Shown here one piece after another: positions 10,646 through 22,443 of a stretch of 64,000 nt of DNA. The stretch is from Nymphalis io. Taxonomy: Eukaryota; Arthropoda; Insecta; Lepidoptera; Nymphalidae. How positions within the stretch are numbered: position 1 is the first letter of the stretch; each line of letters begins with the position of its first letter. The notes beneath the pieces are model-generated. The model saw only the letters and a program-made list of their open reading frames with translations. It ran no database searches and was not told where the DNA came from. The DNA is taken from contig NC_065906.1 in the NCBI RefSeq assembly GCF_905147045.1, positions 10,168,001-10,232,000 of the forward strand. Direction: 5' to 3'. Position numbers and translations under genes: made by a program.

Positions 10646-12139
10646 TATTTATATATATATATTATTCAATATTTTCACAAAGCATTTTATAACTGAATTA
10701 ATATTTATAACTTCTACACTATAATGTTGTATATAAAAAATGAAAAGAAAATTTTCGCCATAAAACCAACCAACCAATAAATGTTATATGTAAAATGTGA
10801 AAAAAACAGGTGTGCAATTCTTGATACTGTAAATATCAAATCTTCGAGAATTGCTGTAAAACGTGTTTATGTAAATGTACGTCTAAAAATCACGTAACAT
10901 TAACGATTTCACGATGCATTCCGCAAGAGATGAGCTCTTTGAATGCTTCAGTTGATACCAACTGTTCATGCGGTATGCGGTTAAGTACCGTGCTTACGTA
11001 CAGTATAGACATTTTGTGTATTTAATAGCAAGATCATATATAAGGCAAGACTTTATAGCATAATTGTTAAAAAAAAAGTTTAATAAGAATTATTTATGTA
11101 GACTAAAATGAAAATAACTACTGCGCTTATTATGACAGCGTGAAATGGTGGCTGAAGACTGGCGGCATTTACCCGCTAAATCGTTATTCCGATTTTCTGG
11201 GTGAAATATGAACCAGTAGATGCAATAAGATGAGGTATTGAAAAAAATATTAATGTTTTGTAAAAATGTTTGCACAACTCCTAGGTCCAATTTTGTCCAA
11301 AAGGTTACAAATGTATAATTTATAAAAAGATGCGAATACTTAAATGAATTGAATATACATATTTTACCTAATATTTATGTCTCCAACCCTAAGCTAGGCG
11401 AAGGTCCCTTCCCCTATTTTAGATATTTTTAGCTGAATTTGGTAATGCTGAATCAAAGGCAGATATTTTTGTATAATTCAAATTTTTGTCATACAAATGT
11501 ATATCTTTTTGAGTTTTAAACGCAATCATAACCATTTATTTATTTATTTAAAACGGGACAGAGCTACATCTTCCGTTGACAGGAACCAATTGGAGCTTTT
11601 CGAAGCCTTTTTTCAGAATTTCTTTTAAAATTATTATAATTAATTTAGTATATTTTCTTTACAGTATTATATATTTTATGTAGAAACATTAAAAGATAGA
11701 ATAGAGGTATGTTTATTAATAGTATGTATGTCAAAATTTGCTTCTCAAGCTGAAACAGCTCACATGCTCATATCATTGGTTATCAATATTTTTATTTTTA
11801 TTTCTTGTTTTTATATTTATATATGTCAATGAAAGATGAAGGGTTGAGTATTAAAACAGTACTCAACCCTTCATTGATTGTATCTGACACGTTTTATATA
11901 ACGATGTAAGAAATATATTGGAAATTTATATAAGCTATCGTTTGAAGGAATGTATTTAGTGGTTGCTCATAAATAGATAGTTAAGTTTCAGACTAGCATC
12001 TCGCCAGACCTGTCTGGTATTTCCCGATATTGCAGGAATGTCCGGTCTTTAGGTTTGTGGTTCTAAATGGGAATGCGGTAGTTTTGTCACGATAATAGTG
12101 ATAGTAGGTAATGATTACAATTTGTATAACCTTATTGAC
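10646..12139. other. AT-rich sequence with one strong hairpin
   Basis: No exon seen. The only structured element is the 15-bp hairpin at 11836-11874. A minus-strand open frame at 11090-11290 has no recognisable motif. Confidence 0.4.
11836..11874. repeat. Perfect 15-bp hairpin
   Basis: The arm ATGAAGGGTTGAGTA (11836-11850) and its exact complement TACTCAACCCTTCAT (11860-11874) flank a 9-base loop TTAAAACAG. Weak pairing (CAAT/ATTG) continues outside. The arms are not low-complexity, so chance is unlikely. It may be the core of a MITE or a structured RNA. Confidence 0.65.
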
Positions 12140-12300
12140 ATTATAAATGCGAACGTTTGTCTCTTTGTTACATAATTAATTATTACATAATCAAGCCCAA
12201 GCGTTTTGCGGGTTCAATTTTGACATATGTACGTTGTTATGAAATAGGATCTAGAAAAATTTATGAAAATTTGATTAAAATTATATGCTAAAATTTAATT
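12140..12300. repeat. Possible family G repeat fragment
   Basis: Phrases 'ttataaatgcgaacgtttgt' and 'ttatgaaataggatc' resemble degraded dispersed repeats seen elsewhere in the window (near 47960 and 25330). The boundaries are uncertain. Confidence 0.3.
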
Positions 12301-12311
12301 AACGCAAAATA

Positions 12312-12487
12312 ATTAGAACGCGTGAATCTTAACTATGGTGAAGGAATATATCGTGAGGAAACCTGCATGTGACTAATTTCACTGAATTCAGCTACATGTA
12401 TAATTCACCAACGCGCACTGAAGCAGCGTGGTGGAATAAGCTTCATACCTTCTCCTCGAGGATAGGAGGCTTTAAACCAGCAGTGCT
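12312..12487 (+). repeat. Family A SINE with internal deletion
   Basis: Plus-strand copy that jumps from the head ('gaacgcgtgaatcttaac') straight to 'ggtgaagg', deleting about 100 bp including the B box. The rest of the body follows with changes, ending 'aaaccagcagtgct'. Confidence 0.75.
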
Positions 12488-13555
12488 TAGTTTATCCATT
12501 CTCCATTTAGTTTTCGACGTAACAAACCGACGCACTGTTTGTTTAACGCGTTTTTATGGATTTATCTCCTCATACGTTATCGTTACAGAAAAGGACATAG
12601 GGTAATAGTCGGTATACCAACTCTCTCTCAAAAGCGGACTAAGCCGTGGTCGGAAATTAGTGATTAATTTCGGCCACGTTGGCTTGGAGATATTAGTGCG
12701 ATTATTATATGCGCAAAGTTCTATATTCCGACACTCTCATAGGGCTATGTACCTGGTGGCATAGTAATACGAAGAACGGTGTGTGTTCAGGCGTTGGAAC
12801 CGCTTCAAGTACTTTTCAAAATATCTTGACAGACAAATTCGTTATGTTTTGTGTACTAATAGTAACTTTCCAATAACATAATTATATCTTCAATCAATTA
12901 ATCTGATTCGTACTAGCAGATAAAGGTGAACATAAATATTTAAAAATATAAAAGTAATATGATTGATACAAGTTCTATGAGTCATTGTTGACGAGGCACA
13001 GTAAAACCTATATTTTTGACTAAACTTTTCATTACAAAACAATGGACTACAATGAAGTTGTATGGATATTTTTTATAGTTTCTTCCATTGAATGACTAAA
13101 AAGGGTGCATTGTCTATATAATGGAAGGGTGGGAATTATTCGCGGAACAATCACGAATAGCATTCCTCTAGAGGAACGCGCGGTATCTGCGCTTAACGTT
13201 GTGGCTGCAATTCTGCTTCAACCTTAGAACAGGGAACTAGATGGAAGTGGTGTGAGAATTGAACATAGTGTTTTTATAGAATAGAAGAGAACAGTTTTAT
13301 TGCTTACGAGTTGTATCTAAATATTTTACAGAATATAGTCTTCAGATTAAGTTATAGTGCACAAAGACTGTGCAAAGGCAGACTTATTGCTTCCAGCAAC
13401 CTATTTCAGACTTTGTTTTTTTTTCACTATCTATAGTGAGAAGTTTTTTGGTCCAAAATGAGATATTAACGCATGTGTTATAACATTTCTACAGTAACTG
13501 TAAATACATACATTAACATGTTTAGTTGATTTTAAATTGATAAAAGTCGTGTACA
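12488..13555. other. Unannotated sequence, no gene seen
   Basis: Mixed-composition sequence. The 13130-13240 stretch is slightly GC-richer ('ctctagaggaacgcgcgg') but shows no coding or repeat match I recognise. Confidence 0.35.
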
Positions 13556-13843
13556 GTGGTAGGGCTTTGTGCAAGCTCGTCTGGGAAGATACCACCCACT
13601 CATCAGATATTCTACCGCAAAACAGCAATACTTGATATTGTTGTGTTCCGGTTTGAAGGGTGAGTGAGACAGTGTAATTACAGGCACAAGGGACATAAAA
13701 TCTTAGTTCCCAAGGTTGGTGGCGCATTGGCTATAAGCGATGGTTGACATTTCTTACAATGCCAATGTCTAAGGGTGTTTGGTGACTAATTACCATCAGG
13801 TGGCCCATATGCTCGTCCACCTTCCTATTCTATAAAAAAAAAA
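13556..13843 (+). repeat. Family B element, full length
   Basis: Complete plus-strand copy from 'gtggtagggctttgtgcaag' to the poly(A) run after 'cctattctata', in the ATAAAATCTTAG subfamily. The minus strand of this copy holds a 98-codon open frame (13431-13727) that recurs in other copies. It is a by-product of the repeat, not a gene. Confidence 0.88.
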
Positions 13844-13926
13844 GTCTAAGTATGAGGAGTGATGTAAGTATGGTAGTAACCCATTCTAATGTTATTCTAT
13901 TACGTTTATGATCGTGTTGTTTTATA

Positions 13927-14176
13927 GCCGAGATGGCCTAGTGGTTAGAACGCGTGAATCTCAACCGATGATCGTGGGTTCAAATCCGGGCAAGCACCAT
14001 TGACTTTTTACGTGCTTAATTTATGTTTATAATTCATCTCATGCTTGACGGCGAAGGAAAACATCATGAGGAAACCTGCATGTGTCTAATTTCATTGAAA
14101 TTCTGCCACATGTGTGTCGACCAACCCGAATTGGAGCAGCGTGGTGAAATAAGCTTCAAACCTTCTCCTCAAAAAA
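13927..14176 (+). repeat. Family A SINE, 3'-truncated
   Basis: Plus-strand copy with an intact head: GCCGAGATGGCCTAGTGG at 13927 and a B box GGGTTCAAATCCGG. It follows the body to 'ccttctcctcaaaaaa' and then breaks off before the usual tail. Confidence 0.85.
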
Positions 14177-14446
14177 TCGCTAACATCGTTTTATTATTTT
14201 AAAAAGCAGTTTCCGATCCTATTTCACATCTTTAAGAACAGTTACAGCACACACATTATCATGTCGAGTGTGCTTAAATGACATTCTAAAAAAGTAATCA
14301 TTCATTAGTTAAAAAAACTAAAACCCGATTATTAAATGTCGTTTTATTATTATTTAGCCAATTGCGATCCACTAGATTTTATTTTAAAACTATTATCCAC
14401 TAGATTTTAAATTAAAAAATTAGATAATTTGTCTTTTTTTTCACGC

Positions 14447-14712
14447 AGTGGAAACCTTCAGAAAGGTACCCGGCTCTCTTTTTATGTGGTACTTTTACCC
14501 ACTCAAACCGCTGCGATGGCCGTCCTCGGCACGGATCAGAGACGCTGCGGGATCGTGTTGATATAACGCATCCGCGGCCCCTCCTGTGCCGTGCTCCGCT
14601 TGTGGCTCAGCGGAGCTCTTCTTAGGGGCTGGAAATAAGCCACTCCCAAAGTGCACCAAAGCCTACGGTTCTTCCGCACCACCTCCGATGCGGTTCTTTC
14701 TCAGATCATTTC
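14447..14712. mobile_element. GC-rich transposable-element fragment, unclassified
   Basis: A GC-rich block ('gcgatggccgtcctcggcac', 'gcggcccctcctgtgccg') preceded by a poly(T) run, sharply distinct from its AT-rich flanks. The arrangement looks like a 5'-truncated LINE inserted on the minus strand. It does not match the LINE at 42807, and no target-site duplication is convincing. Confidence 0.4.
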
Positions 14713-15611
14713 GTATCTAAAAGAAAAAAATATTATTGATAAATTGGTAGCAGACATTTAACACTTGTATTTTTTTATTGTTCGTATCATGCAAGCTATA
14801 TCCGCCATATTGGAATTAAACTGACATGATGACATCACAAAGTCTTACACGCGGGTTTCTGAGATAAAGCCTCATTTATCAGACTATGATACGTTACTAG
14901 GGGCTACACGAACTGATTAACATACTTATGTTATATAGTATACATACATAAACTGCTATAATCTTCTTTTGCTTCATCATAGTCGAATAAAAAAAAATAG
15001 TTTTTCCTTTATCAAATTTATATAAAGTATATTTTTATTTTTCAAAACTTGGGTATGATTTCAAAAATCTATTGACTGTTAAACGTTAAAGCCGCCACTA
15101 ACAGTTCCGAATGTAGATTCTATCGAGAATCGGCAAAAAATAATAATGATTATCACAGTAAAACAATTCAAAGATAATCTGTATCATATAAAAATACAAC
15201 CCTTGCATGATAAGCAGTTTGTTGCTTTATTTATAACAAATTGAGTCCAATACGAACAAAGAATTTGTGTGTAAATCCAATGGTTTGTTTTATTCTGATT
15301 AATTACGAACGAGATTAGACGATTTGTTTGTTTTGAAATGCCGTGTTCATCTCAAAGGGAAATGAAATGGAAGAATTACTTTTACATGTAGAGCTCTACC
15401 TCTTCTATTCTCGCTTTCATGTTGAAATGCTTTAAATAGAACGTTTTTACTGTGTTGCTATTTATAAAAATAGAATTATATAAAATATATAGGATATAGT
15501 TGTTGGTAAATTTTATTCAGTTGAAAGGCAAACTTGCAAATAGATATTTCTTTAAATAAAATGTCATTATTATTATTTTTTTAAATTCTCGACGGGACCT
15601 CACTTGGTAAA
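14713..15611. other. AT-rich sequence, no gene seen
   Basis: No exon, RNA gene or repeat copy recognised. Confidence 0.4.
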
Positions 15612-15840
15612 GCTTGTTTGAGTAAATACCAATCACTTATTATAATTATATTTTATAGCAATGTTATTGTGTCTCGGTTTGTACAGGGCCAGTGTAACTA
15701 ACAGGCACAAAAGACTTAACATCTTAGTTCCCAAAGTCGGTGACGCATTAGCGACTTAATGGATAGTTAATATTTCTTACAGCGCCAATGTCTATGGACG
15801 GTGGTGACTATTTACCATCAGGTGACCCATTTGCCACTGT
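15612..15840 (+). repeat. Family B element, old and diverged
   Basis: Plus-strand copy recognised from 'gtgtctcggtttgtacaggg', 'aacatcttagttcccaaag', 'caatgtctatgg' and TTTACCATCAGGTGACCC. It has many substitutions and no clean poly(A) tail, so it is an old insertion. Confidence 0.7.
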
Positions 15841-16340
15841 GTCGAAATATTTTCAATAAAAAATAATAAGATTTTCATGACTTTTATATAGCATTGGTGG
15901 AAATATAATTGGTAATAAGGTTGTCCGGACGTCGCCTTTGTCTACATGATTTCATGATTTTCTTGTCAGCTATTCTCGTTAGAGTATGCGTTCTGAAGCG
16001 ATAGTAGTATCATTTCACATTTTAAAAATGTAACTACGACAGGTTATTAAATTGAATGTTATGGAGAAACAGACAAGGCACTTATCTAATTGATATAATA
16101 TTCGATTAGGAAGTTAAATGAAACACGCGTTTTAAATATTTGCAAAGCTTAATTAAGGATTGGGTTTGCCCTAATTTTGAGCGTGTCACGGTTATCGTCG
16201 AGTTATTATTGTACGAAAAAAATGCGGAGCTTAGCTTATTTCAGTCTGTATAAAAATAAAATAAATTTAAAACCTAAAACCGAAAGAAAATGTTCTTTTC
16301 CGGATTTTTTTTCTTCCAATTGAATTATTTATCAATTTCA
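15841..16340. other. AT-rich sequence, no gene seen
   Basis: Nothing recognised. Confidence 0.35.
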
Positions 16341-16577
16341 GTAACAGCCTGTGAATGTCCCACTGTTGGGCTAAGGCCTCCTTTCCCTTTTCGAGGAAAA
16401 GATTTTGGAGCTTATTCCACCACGCTGCTCCAGTGCAGTTTGGTGGAATACACATGTGACAGAATTTCAGTGAAATTAGACACATGCAGGTTTCCTCACG
16501 ATGTTTTCCTTCACCGTCAAGCACGAGATGAATTATAATCACAAATTAAGTACATGAAAATTCAGTGGTGCTTGCCC
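16341..16577 (-). repeat. Family A SINE lacking its head
   Basis: Minus-strand copy from 'gtaacagcctgtgaatgtcc' to 'ttcagtggtgcttgccc'. The tRNA-like head is absent. Open frames on both strands here (for example residues 'GKHREETCMCLISLKFC') recur in other family A copies and are not genes. Confidence 0.85.
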
Positions 16578-16734
16578 ACTTATCATATTCAATTCTTTAG
16601 AAACATTGTGGTACGGTCCTACCGTATATTCTATGAACTTCACTATCACAATGTGTTTAATTGTAATATATAAGTTGTCTGCCCAATAGATGATAAATAA
16701 TGAAATAGTTGGTTATCGAATTATGGAATGCGTG

Positions 16735-16866
16735 CCGACACATGCAGGCTACTCACGATTTTTTTTCCTAGCACCTAGTTTTTCTAATAAAAAATCGGTG
16801 CTTGCCTGGGCTTGAATTTACAAATTCGTTAAAATTCACGTGTTTGAACCACTAGGCCATTTCAAC
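16735..16866 (-). repeat. Family A SINE, diverged 5' part
   Basis: Minus-strand fragment: 'gacacatgcaggctactcac' is followed by a disrupted middle and a degraded head ('ggtgcttgcctgggcttgaa', 'accactaggccat'). Confidence 0.6.
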
Positions 16867-17934
16867 ATTTATATATAATTTAGTAAATTTTAGTAACATA
16901 AACAAATTGGTAACGCAATGAGGTCTGTCCTTTAATATAGCAATATTCTATTCTGTTATAACCATATAAATAGATAAACGCTTGATATTTCTTAATGATA
17001 AACTTTAAATTTAATATTTTAATCTCTATATTTAGTTTTATGAAGACTTCTCCCTAGAGATTTTATTCGAAGTCTTTTTTTAGATATGACGCAAACAAAT
17101 CTTGAGAAAAGGTTTTAAAGAAACTCGGCTTCTAGTTTTTTCTTAGTTTTAACGAAGTCGTACAAACGAGATTCCCGATTGTATTATTTTACTATGAATA
17201 TGAAATCATTTTAAACTTTAATTTTTTTTACTGATGGACAAACACTGCTATTGAGGAAGCCCATCACCTCCGGGTAAGAGATGATTATAAGCACAAATTA
17301 AATAAATGATTTTGTTGACTCGGAAACCGAATCCATAAGAAGCAAACATTGATTTGTATTACTTTAACGATAACTCAATTACCATTGTATTTTATTTAAG
17401 AAAAAAAAAACATGTAACTTTATTCGACAAACAAAATCACTATCTGCTCGGATAATAATAGAATACACTTTTCCAATATTTTCTTATTACATTTTTAAAA
17501 TAAGATTTTTAGCTAAATTGCATAACATGGATGCGATAAAACCGTCTTCAAGTTAATTCCAGGCCATTGATTCTTCCAGCTTATGCCATATCTACGGGCC
17601 CCTTTATGTTAGACCGTGAGAAACGAACACATTTTGCGATAGTGCACGAAAAAAATAGCCTATCCGTTACGGATACTTGCTCTGATCGTTTGCGATTGAA
17701 TTTCTATAGAGATATCGTTACATTTTCTATATTTTGTAACGAATAATATGATAAAGCGAGGACGTACTCACATATCTAGATGTTTTATCCTATAACAAGT
17801 AGATATACGATGTTGTTTGCATAATATTCTTGATTTATTTATTTCACGATTGTCTCAGTTAACCAAAAGTTACCATATAAGGACGGAGTTTTCGAAGTCC
17901 AATAAAAACGTATTTGATTTTTCTACCTAGAAAT
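16867..17934. other. AT-rich sequence, no gene seen
   Basis: No exon seen. Near 17280-17315 'gagatgattataagcacaaa' is a likely scrap of a family A copy. Confidence 0.35.
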
Positions 17935-18090
17935 TCTAAGTAGCAGCCCAGAAGGTGCCAATCCATACTCCCGTGCTTCGTAAAACACGTAAAGGCGTTG
18001 GTCCTGTGCTTAAACTCTTTCTAGCCGTGTTGGATTTCCTAGTCTCCCTTGAGCATAGTTGCCGTGACCAAAATCGTCATTATCATCATA
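17935..18090 (+). repeat. Family E dispersed repeat fragment
   Basis: Less AT-rich block reading 'ccatactcccgtgcttcgta', 'ggcgttggtcctgtgct' and 'gttgccgtgaccaaaatcg', ending in a CAT/ATC trinucleotide tail. The last part corresponds, in opposite orientation, to the sequence at 63910-64000. Confidence 0.5.
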
Positions 18091-18349
18091 TTGTTGCAAT
18101 ATCATAAGTACATAGTATAATTGTATATATGTGTAAATTGGTATTGTTTGTATTATATGCATTTATGCAGTGTGTTGAAACTTCGCACAAATGTTAGCTC
18201 TTGCGTAATAGTATCGTCAAAGTACAATACCGCGTTAAATTAAGATTATTACCGGCTTCATTCGCATGCTACGTACTTGCGTACAGTTTGTCAGATTGAT
18301 TGACGTTTGGGGTTCCCGTTTTCCTTCTCAAATACGCAACTACGAGTAT

Positions 18350-18420
18350 AGTAAAGTAAGCTTGCAAATGTTCCACTGATCATCTAAAGCCTCCTCTCCT
18401 TTTAAGATGGAATGGCTTGG
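18350..18420 (-). repeat. Family A SINE, degraded 3' fragment
   Basis: Short diverged match: 'gcaaatgttccactgatcat', then 'aaagcctcctctccttttaa'. Position and order match the 3' tail of family A on the minus strand. Confidence 0.45.
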
Positions 18421-19017
18421 AAAGAAGCAGTTATAGACAGAAGCCGCCATGAGTATCTAAAAAAATTATGAAACTAACCTCTGAAAAAAATATGAGTCTG
18501 TTATGGATACTCAATTCTTCTTTTAAGAATTAACATTAAGGGGATTGCGTGACGAATCAAAAGCCCTTGTCATTTTTATTTTGGTTTTAAATGATCGAAT
18601 ATATTTTACTTAACATGTATTCTTTGTTATAATATTTACATCCCACAAATGAGCCTATGGTATATATATACATATCGGTGATAGTTTAAAATTAAAAACC
18701 ATGGGAAAGTGCTCGTAAGAATCTATATGAATATATAATAAAGTATATTTCAAAGATATTGCGATGTATATTTCGATTTTGACAGACACCCCAGGGACGC
18801 GTTATCCTAGTTTGAGGGTCCAGCTTAAGCAAAATTGATAGTTAACCTTTTTTTCTATTTGGAACAAATTTAGTTATTTATATTTATTATTATTTATAGA
18901 AATATATTATAATTTAAAGCAGTACCATTTGCAAGGTCATAATAGTTACAAAACTAACTTACTTACTTATACTAATAATAACTAACTTACTTATTTACTT
19001 GTATCTAAAGGCATACT
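18421..19017. other. AT-rich sequence, no gene seen
   Basis: No exon or repeat recognised. Short tandem-like 'actaacttacttat' strings occur near 18950-19000. Confidence 0.35.
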
Positions 19018-19165
19018 CGTAACATCTTAGTTCCCATAGTTGGTGGGGCATTGGTTATGAAAGGAATGGTTAATATTTCTTACAAAGCCGATGTCAATGG
19101 GCCATGATGGTTACTTACCATCAGGTGGCCATTTCACGACTCCAAACCTGTGTTATAAAAAAAAT
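19018..19165 (+). repeat. Family B element, 3' half
   Basis: 5'-truncated plus-strand copy: 'gtaacatcttagttcccata', 'ggttaatatttcttacaaag', the conserved CTTACCATCAGGTGG and a short A-rich end. Confidence 0.75.
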
Positions 19166-19735
19166 ATCCACATTATAAAACCTTTTAATTTAATTTATAA
19201 ATATATCTGTAACATAAAAATTAAAAAACGAATAACTTGTCGAAAGGGACAAGTCGTCGCTTATTCTGAATGGTTGAAATCTGTACGTGAAATTGACGAA
19301 GAACGATCGGTGAAAAACTTTCAGTAGGCAGTGAAACGGTGCCAACTTTCTTTTACCTACAGTTTTATCTCTCACTGCAAAATATTTCCGAAGTGGATGC
19401 AATGTTCTCTGAAACTTGATAGATTTATAATGAACAGTTGCAGATGAGTGATCGGAATAAATGTTGCGTTCAACTGTTATGGAGTTTTGATTGAGCAATA
19501 AATATTATTATTTGAAATTCGTACAATGTTTGATATGATAGGTCACTTTTTGTGAATATCGAATATCGCTCTATTAACAGAGCTAACGCTCTAATAACCG
19601 ATATGATACGAACTGCCATAGCAGACTAATTGTCCAAAATAATCACAAACACAATGGTTTGTATCGTTTTTCATTTATACGAGTAGCTAGTGTAATTGTA
19701 TATTTAATTTTAATTGTCATAAAAAGGATTTTAAA

Positions 19736-19800
19736 ATTCATTACGATCGGTTCAGTGGTTTAAGCGTGATGCAGTAACAAACATACAGACTTTACTTTCT
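19736..19800. repeat. Family G repeat fragment
   Basis: 'gatcggttcagtggtttaag' followed by 'taacaaacatacag' is the common closing phrase of an old dispersed repeat. A parallel phrase occurs at about 51640-51670. Confidence 0.4.
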
Positions 19801-20053
19801 TATTAATAACATTTGTTTGATATTAGTCTGATTACTAACATCGTACTATCTTTAAAATATAACTAGTCTAACGGCTTACGGAGTAGCGATGTGAAATATG
19901 CAGGGTCGTTTCTGATTCCTTGGACTATTAGCCAAAAGTTTGTATAGAATTAGAGAATTAGTAACTAATCTGTTAAGTCTCTTGTATTTATACCTTTAAT
20001 GTATTTTTCATATTTAAAACATAAATTTATTTAGGTCCATTTTTATAATTTAT

Positions 20054-20334
20054 GGAATCCGTGATGGCCTAGTGGTTAGAACGCGTGAATCTTAACCGAT
20101 GAGCGTGGGTTCAAACCCTGGCAAGCACCACTCGTGCTAGACGGTGAAGGAAAACATCGTGAGGAAACCTGCATGTGTCTAATTTTATTGAAATTCTGCC
20201 ACATGTGTATTCTACCAATCCGCATTGGAGCAGCGTGGTGGAATAAGCTCCAAACCTTCTTCTCAAAATGGAGAGGAGGCCTTAGCCCAGCAGTGGAACA
20301 TTAACAGGCTGTTACTGAACTACTACTGACTGAA
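20054..20334 (+). repeat. Family A SINE with a 45-bp internal deletion
   Basis: Plus-strand copy with an intact head (TGGCCTAGTGGTTAGAACGC and 'gcgtgggttcaaaccctgg'). It jumps from 'gcaccact' to 'cgtgctagacggtgaagg', losing the segment between. TATAATTTAT flanks it at 20044-20053 and 20335-20344, a possible 10-bp target-site duplication, though AT-rich. Confidence 0.85.
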
Positions 20335-20344
20335 TATAATTTAT

Positions 20345-20392
20345 TTGTAGTAGGGCTTTGATCAAGTGCGACTGGGCAGGTACAAATACCTT
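20345..20392 (+). repeat. Family B element, 5' fragment
   Basis: About 45 bp matching the family B start: 'gtagtagggctttgatcaag', then 'gactgggcaggta'. It stops abruptly. Confidence 0.5.
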
Positions 20393-20482
20393 TCTCCTAT
20401 AACAGTGTTAATATATATTAGTAGTAATGAAAATATTGTCTTCCTATTGTTATTATTAATTAAAATTACTTCTCTTGAAGTA

Positions 20483-20585
20483 AAGTAACATGCCAAGTAA
20501 ATGCCCCAATGTTGGGCTAAGGCCTACTCTCATCTCGAGGAGGTTTGGAGTTTATTCCACTGCGCCTGTATACCGATTGGTGGGC
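20483..20585 (-). repeat. Family A SINE, degraded 3' fragment
   Basis: Minus-strand fragment with 'ccaatgttgggctaaggcc', then 'gaggaggtttggagtttatt' and 'ccgattggtgg'. It lacks the rest. Confidence 0.6.
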
Positions 20586-22044
20586 TAAAGTTATACATTA
20601 ATTTTATAAAAGAATTTATCTTAGGCTGGTGGAACGAATATCGACCAGCTCCTAATATATCACATATGGAACTTCTAAAGAAATATCGAATAGTATAAAT
20701 TATATGGTTTGTTGCAAGACAAAATGATATATAGAATCGGAATATGGTCGTTCATATTTTATATGAAAAGGGATAAAATTATCATATATTTAGACTGAAT
20801 TTTTACTCGACTGTTGGACTAATTTAATATATGAATGTGAATCTCCATACAGTTTCCTCAAGTTTATAGTTGTCATTTCGTAAAACCACTTTAACGTTTC
20901 GTTAAATTCGTCAGTTCTGAAATGTACTTATTTGTAGACGACTTTTTTATTTTGATATATTCTCAACATCATGCATTTTTTCATATCCAATTTATTTAGG
21001 ATTGCTTTTCTTTTCGATTCATCTATCTCTTAAATATTACCTCAGTATCTCTCTTTTTGGATATATGTGATATGTATTTTATATTTTCCCTTATAGCGAA
21101 AATGCTTCTGCTAAATATTTTCAAATATATGTACTGCCGATCTTTTGTTCACTATCTGCAGTTCCTTAGAACTTTTGTCCTCTCGGACGAGACTATTTCC
21201 CAGTCTCGTGGTCTATGCCGCCCTAGTTTCTCGTTCGTATCGGCAGTTGTTTTGTTCGTTGAAGAGGCTTTTACCTGAGAATCGCTTCTGCCAAGAAACA
21301 TTTGTTGGCAACTGATAGAACAAGTCAGATCTTGACTTCTTAAAATTTTGCTTGAATACGCGCTAATGGCACGAACGTTTCATGCCAATGATCTCTTTGA
21401 GTTAGTGAAGTGGCCACTCGAGTTCTATACTCAGTGATTAATTAGTAAAGTTTAAAAATAAACATCTTCAAATTGAAATTCGAAATATATTTTAGTTTCA
21501 ATTTAAACCATTTTTAATTAGTATGTTTATATATTTTTTGATTGTAAGTGGATGTACGCTGTTAAAAATACTCCTTAAATACGTTTGTGAAAATAATTAA
21601 AACTTTAATTTTTGTATTAATTATTAACATTTAGATTATAGTACTCTTATAATTATATAACGATGGTATGATTTTACTATATATATGCTATTGATTATAA
21701 TTATTTCCAGCCTTACGAATGAGTATATAATTACATATTAAGTACATAAAATACTAATGATTTATTATTTGAAAAGGTTTTTTGTTTCTTATCAGTTATA
21801 TAACGATTTGAATATAAAATGATAGTACAATGTTTTTATGTAATCAGTATAATTAATTCTGAAGCATATTGTACTCTAAAACTGGAATATAGAATTAATT
21901 AAAAAGAAAAATCTACAGAATACAAGTTTTATGATTATTTATAATAATTTGTTTCTTTTTTATTTAATTTTACAATGTAATGTAAACTGTAATGTAAACA
22001 TTTGTTTTCAAAGTGTGGGTATTAATTTTATAATTTTGTTTCAG
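20586..22044. other. Sequence upstream of the neurexin coding exon
   Basis: Mostly AT-rich. It ends in a pyrimidine-rich tract and acceptor (attttgtttcag, AG at 22043-22044), so its 3' part is intron. The 21057-21278 open frame shows no recognisable family. Confidence 0.5.
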
Positions 22045-22110
22045 GCACGCAAGAAATGAAACGTAAAAGGTCGCTTACGGGCGTCGCTTGGTGACGTACA
22101 GCCGCTAGCT
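22045..22110 (+). other. Nrx-1: 5' UTR portion of the neurexin exon
   Basis: The 66 bp between the splice acceptor and ATG 22111. It contains an in-frame stop (TGA 22057-22059), so translation cannot come in from upstream in this frame. It implies a further, non-coding 5' exon elsewhere. Confidence 0.7.
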
Positions 22111-22443
22111 ATGTCCGCGGTACACGTCAGAACGATGCGTTACATACTATTTTGTCTCCTGTCCCTCTCGCTGAACAGAAATCTCGCGTTCGTTCTCGAT
22201 AAACAGAACCCTTATTCACAATTCCGCAAATGGAACGCCGGATTAAATGGCACGTTGGAACTTGAGTTCAAAACTGATGTACCGAACGGTTTACTTTTAT
22301 ATACGGACGATGGTGGTACTTATGACTTTTTTGAGTTGAAATTAGTGAATGGTGCGTTAAGGTTGAGGTATAATTTGGGCGGCGGAGCACAGATTATAAC
22401 GGTGGGAAGCAATTTAAATGACGGCCACTGGCACAAAGTTCAG
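22111..22443 (+). CDS. Nrx-1: Neurexin-1, first coding exon (signal peptide and LNS1)
   Basis: Neurexin is a presynaptic single-pass cell-adhesion receptor that binds neuroligins and other partners through extracellular LNS and EGF-like domains. The exon runs from an acceptor (cag ending 22044) to a donor (CAG|GTTAGT at 22441-22449). ATG 22111 is the first in-frame start after an in-frame TGA at 22057. It codes 111 residues and ends in phase 0. Residues ~10-27 are a hydrophobic signal peptide (RYILFCLLSLSL). From ~residue 29 the LNS1 domain begins, with the conserved FRKWNAGLNGTLELEF, PNGLLLYTDDGG, FFELKLVNGALRLRYNLGGG and DGHWHKVQ. This order and these motifs match arthropod neurexin-1. The coding sequence breaks off mid-domain and resumes at 23130. 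Met25 of the long form's neighbourhood (second ATG at 22135) is an alternative start. Confidence 0.93.
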
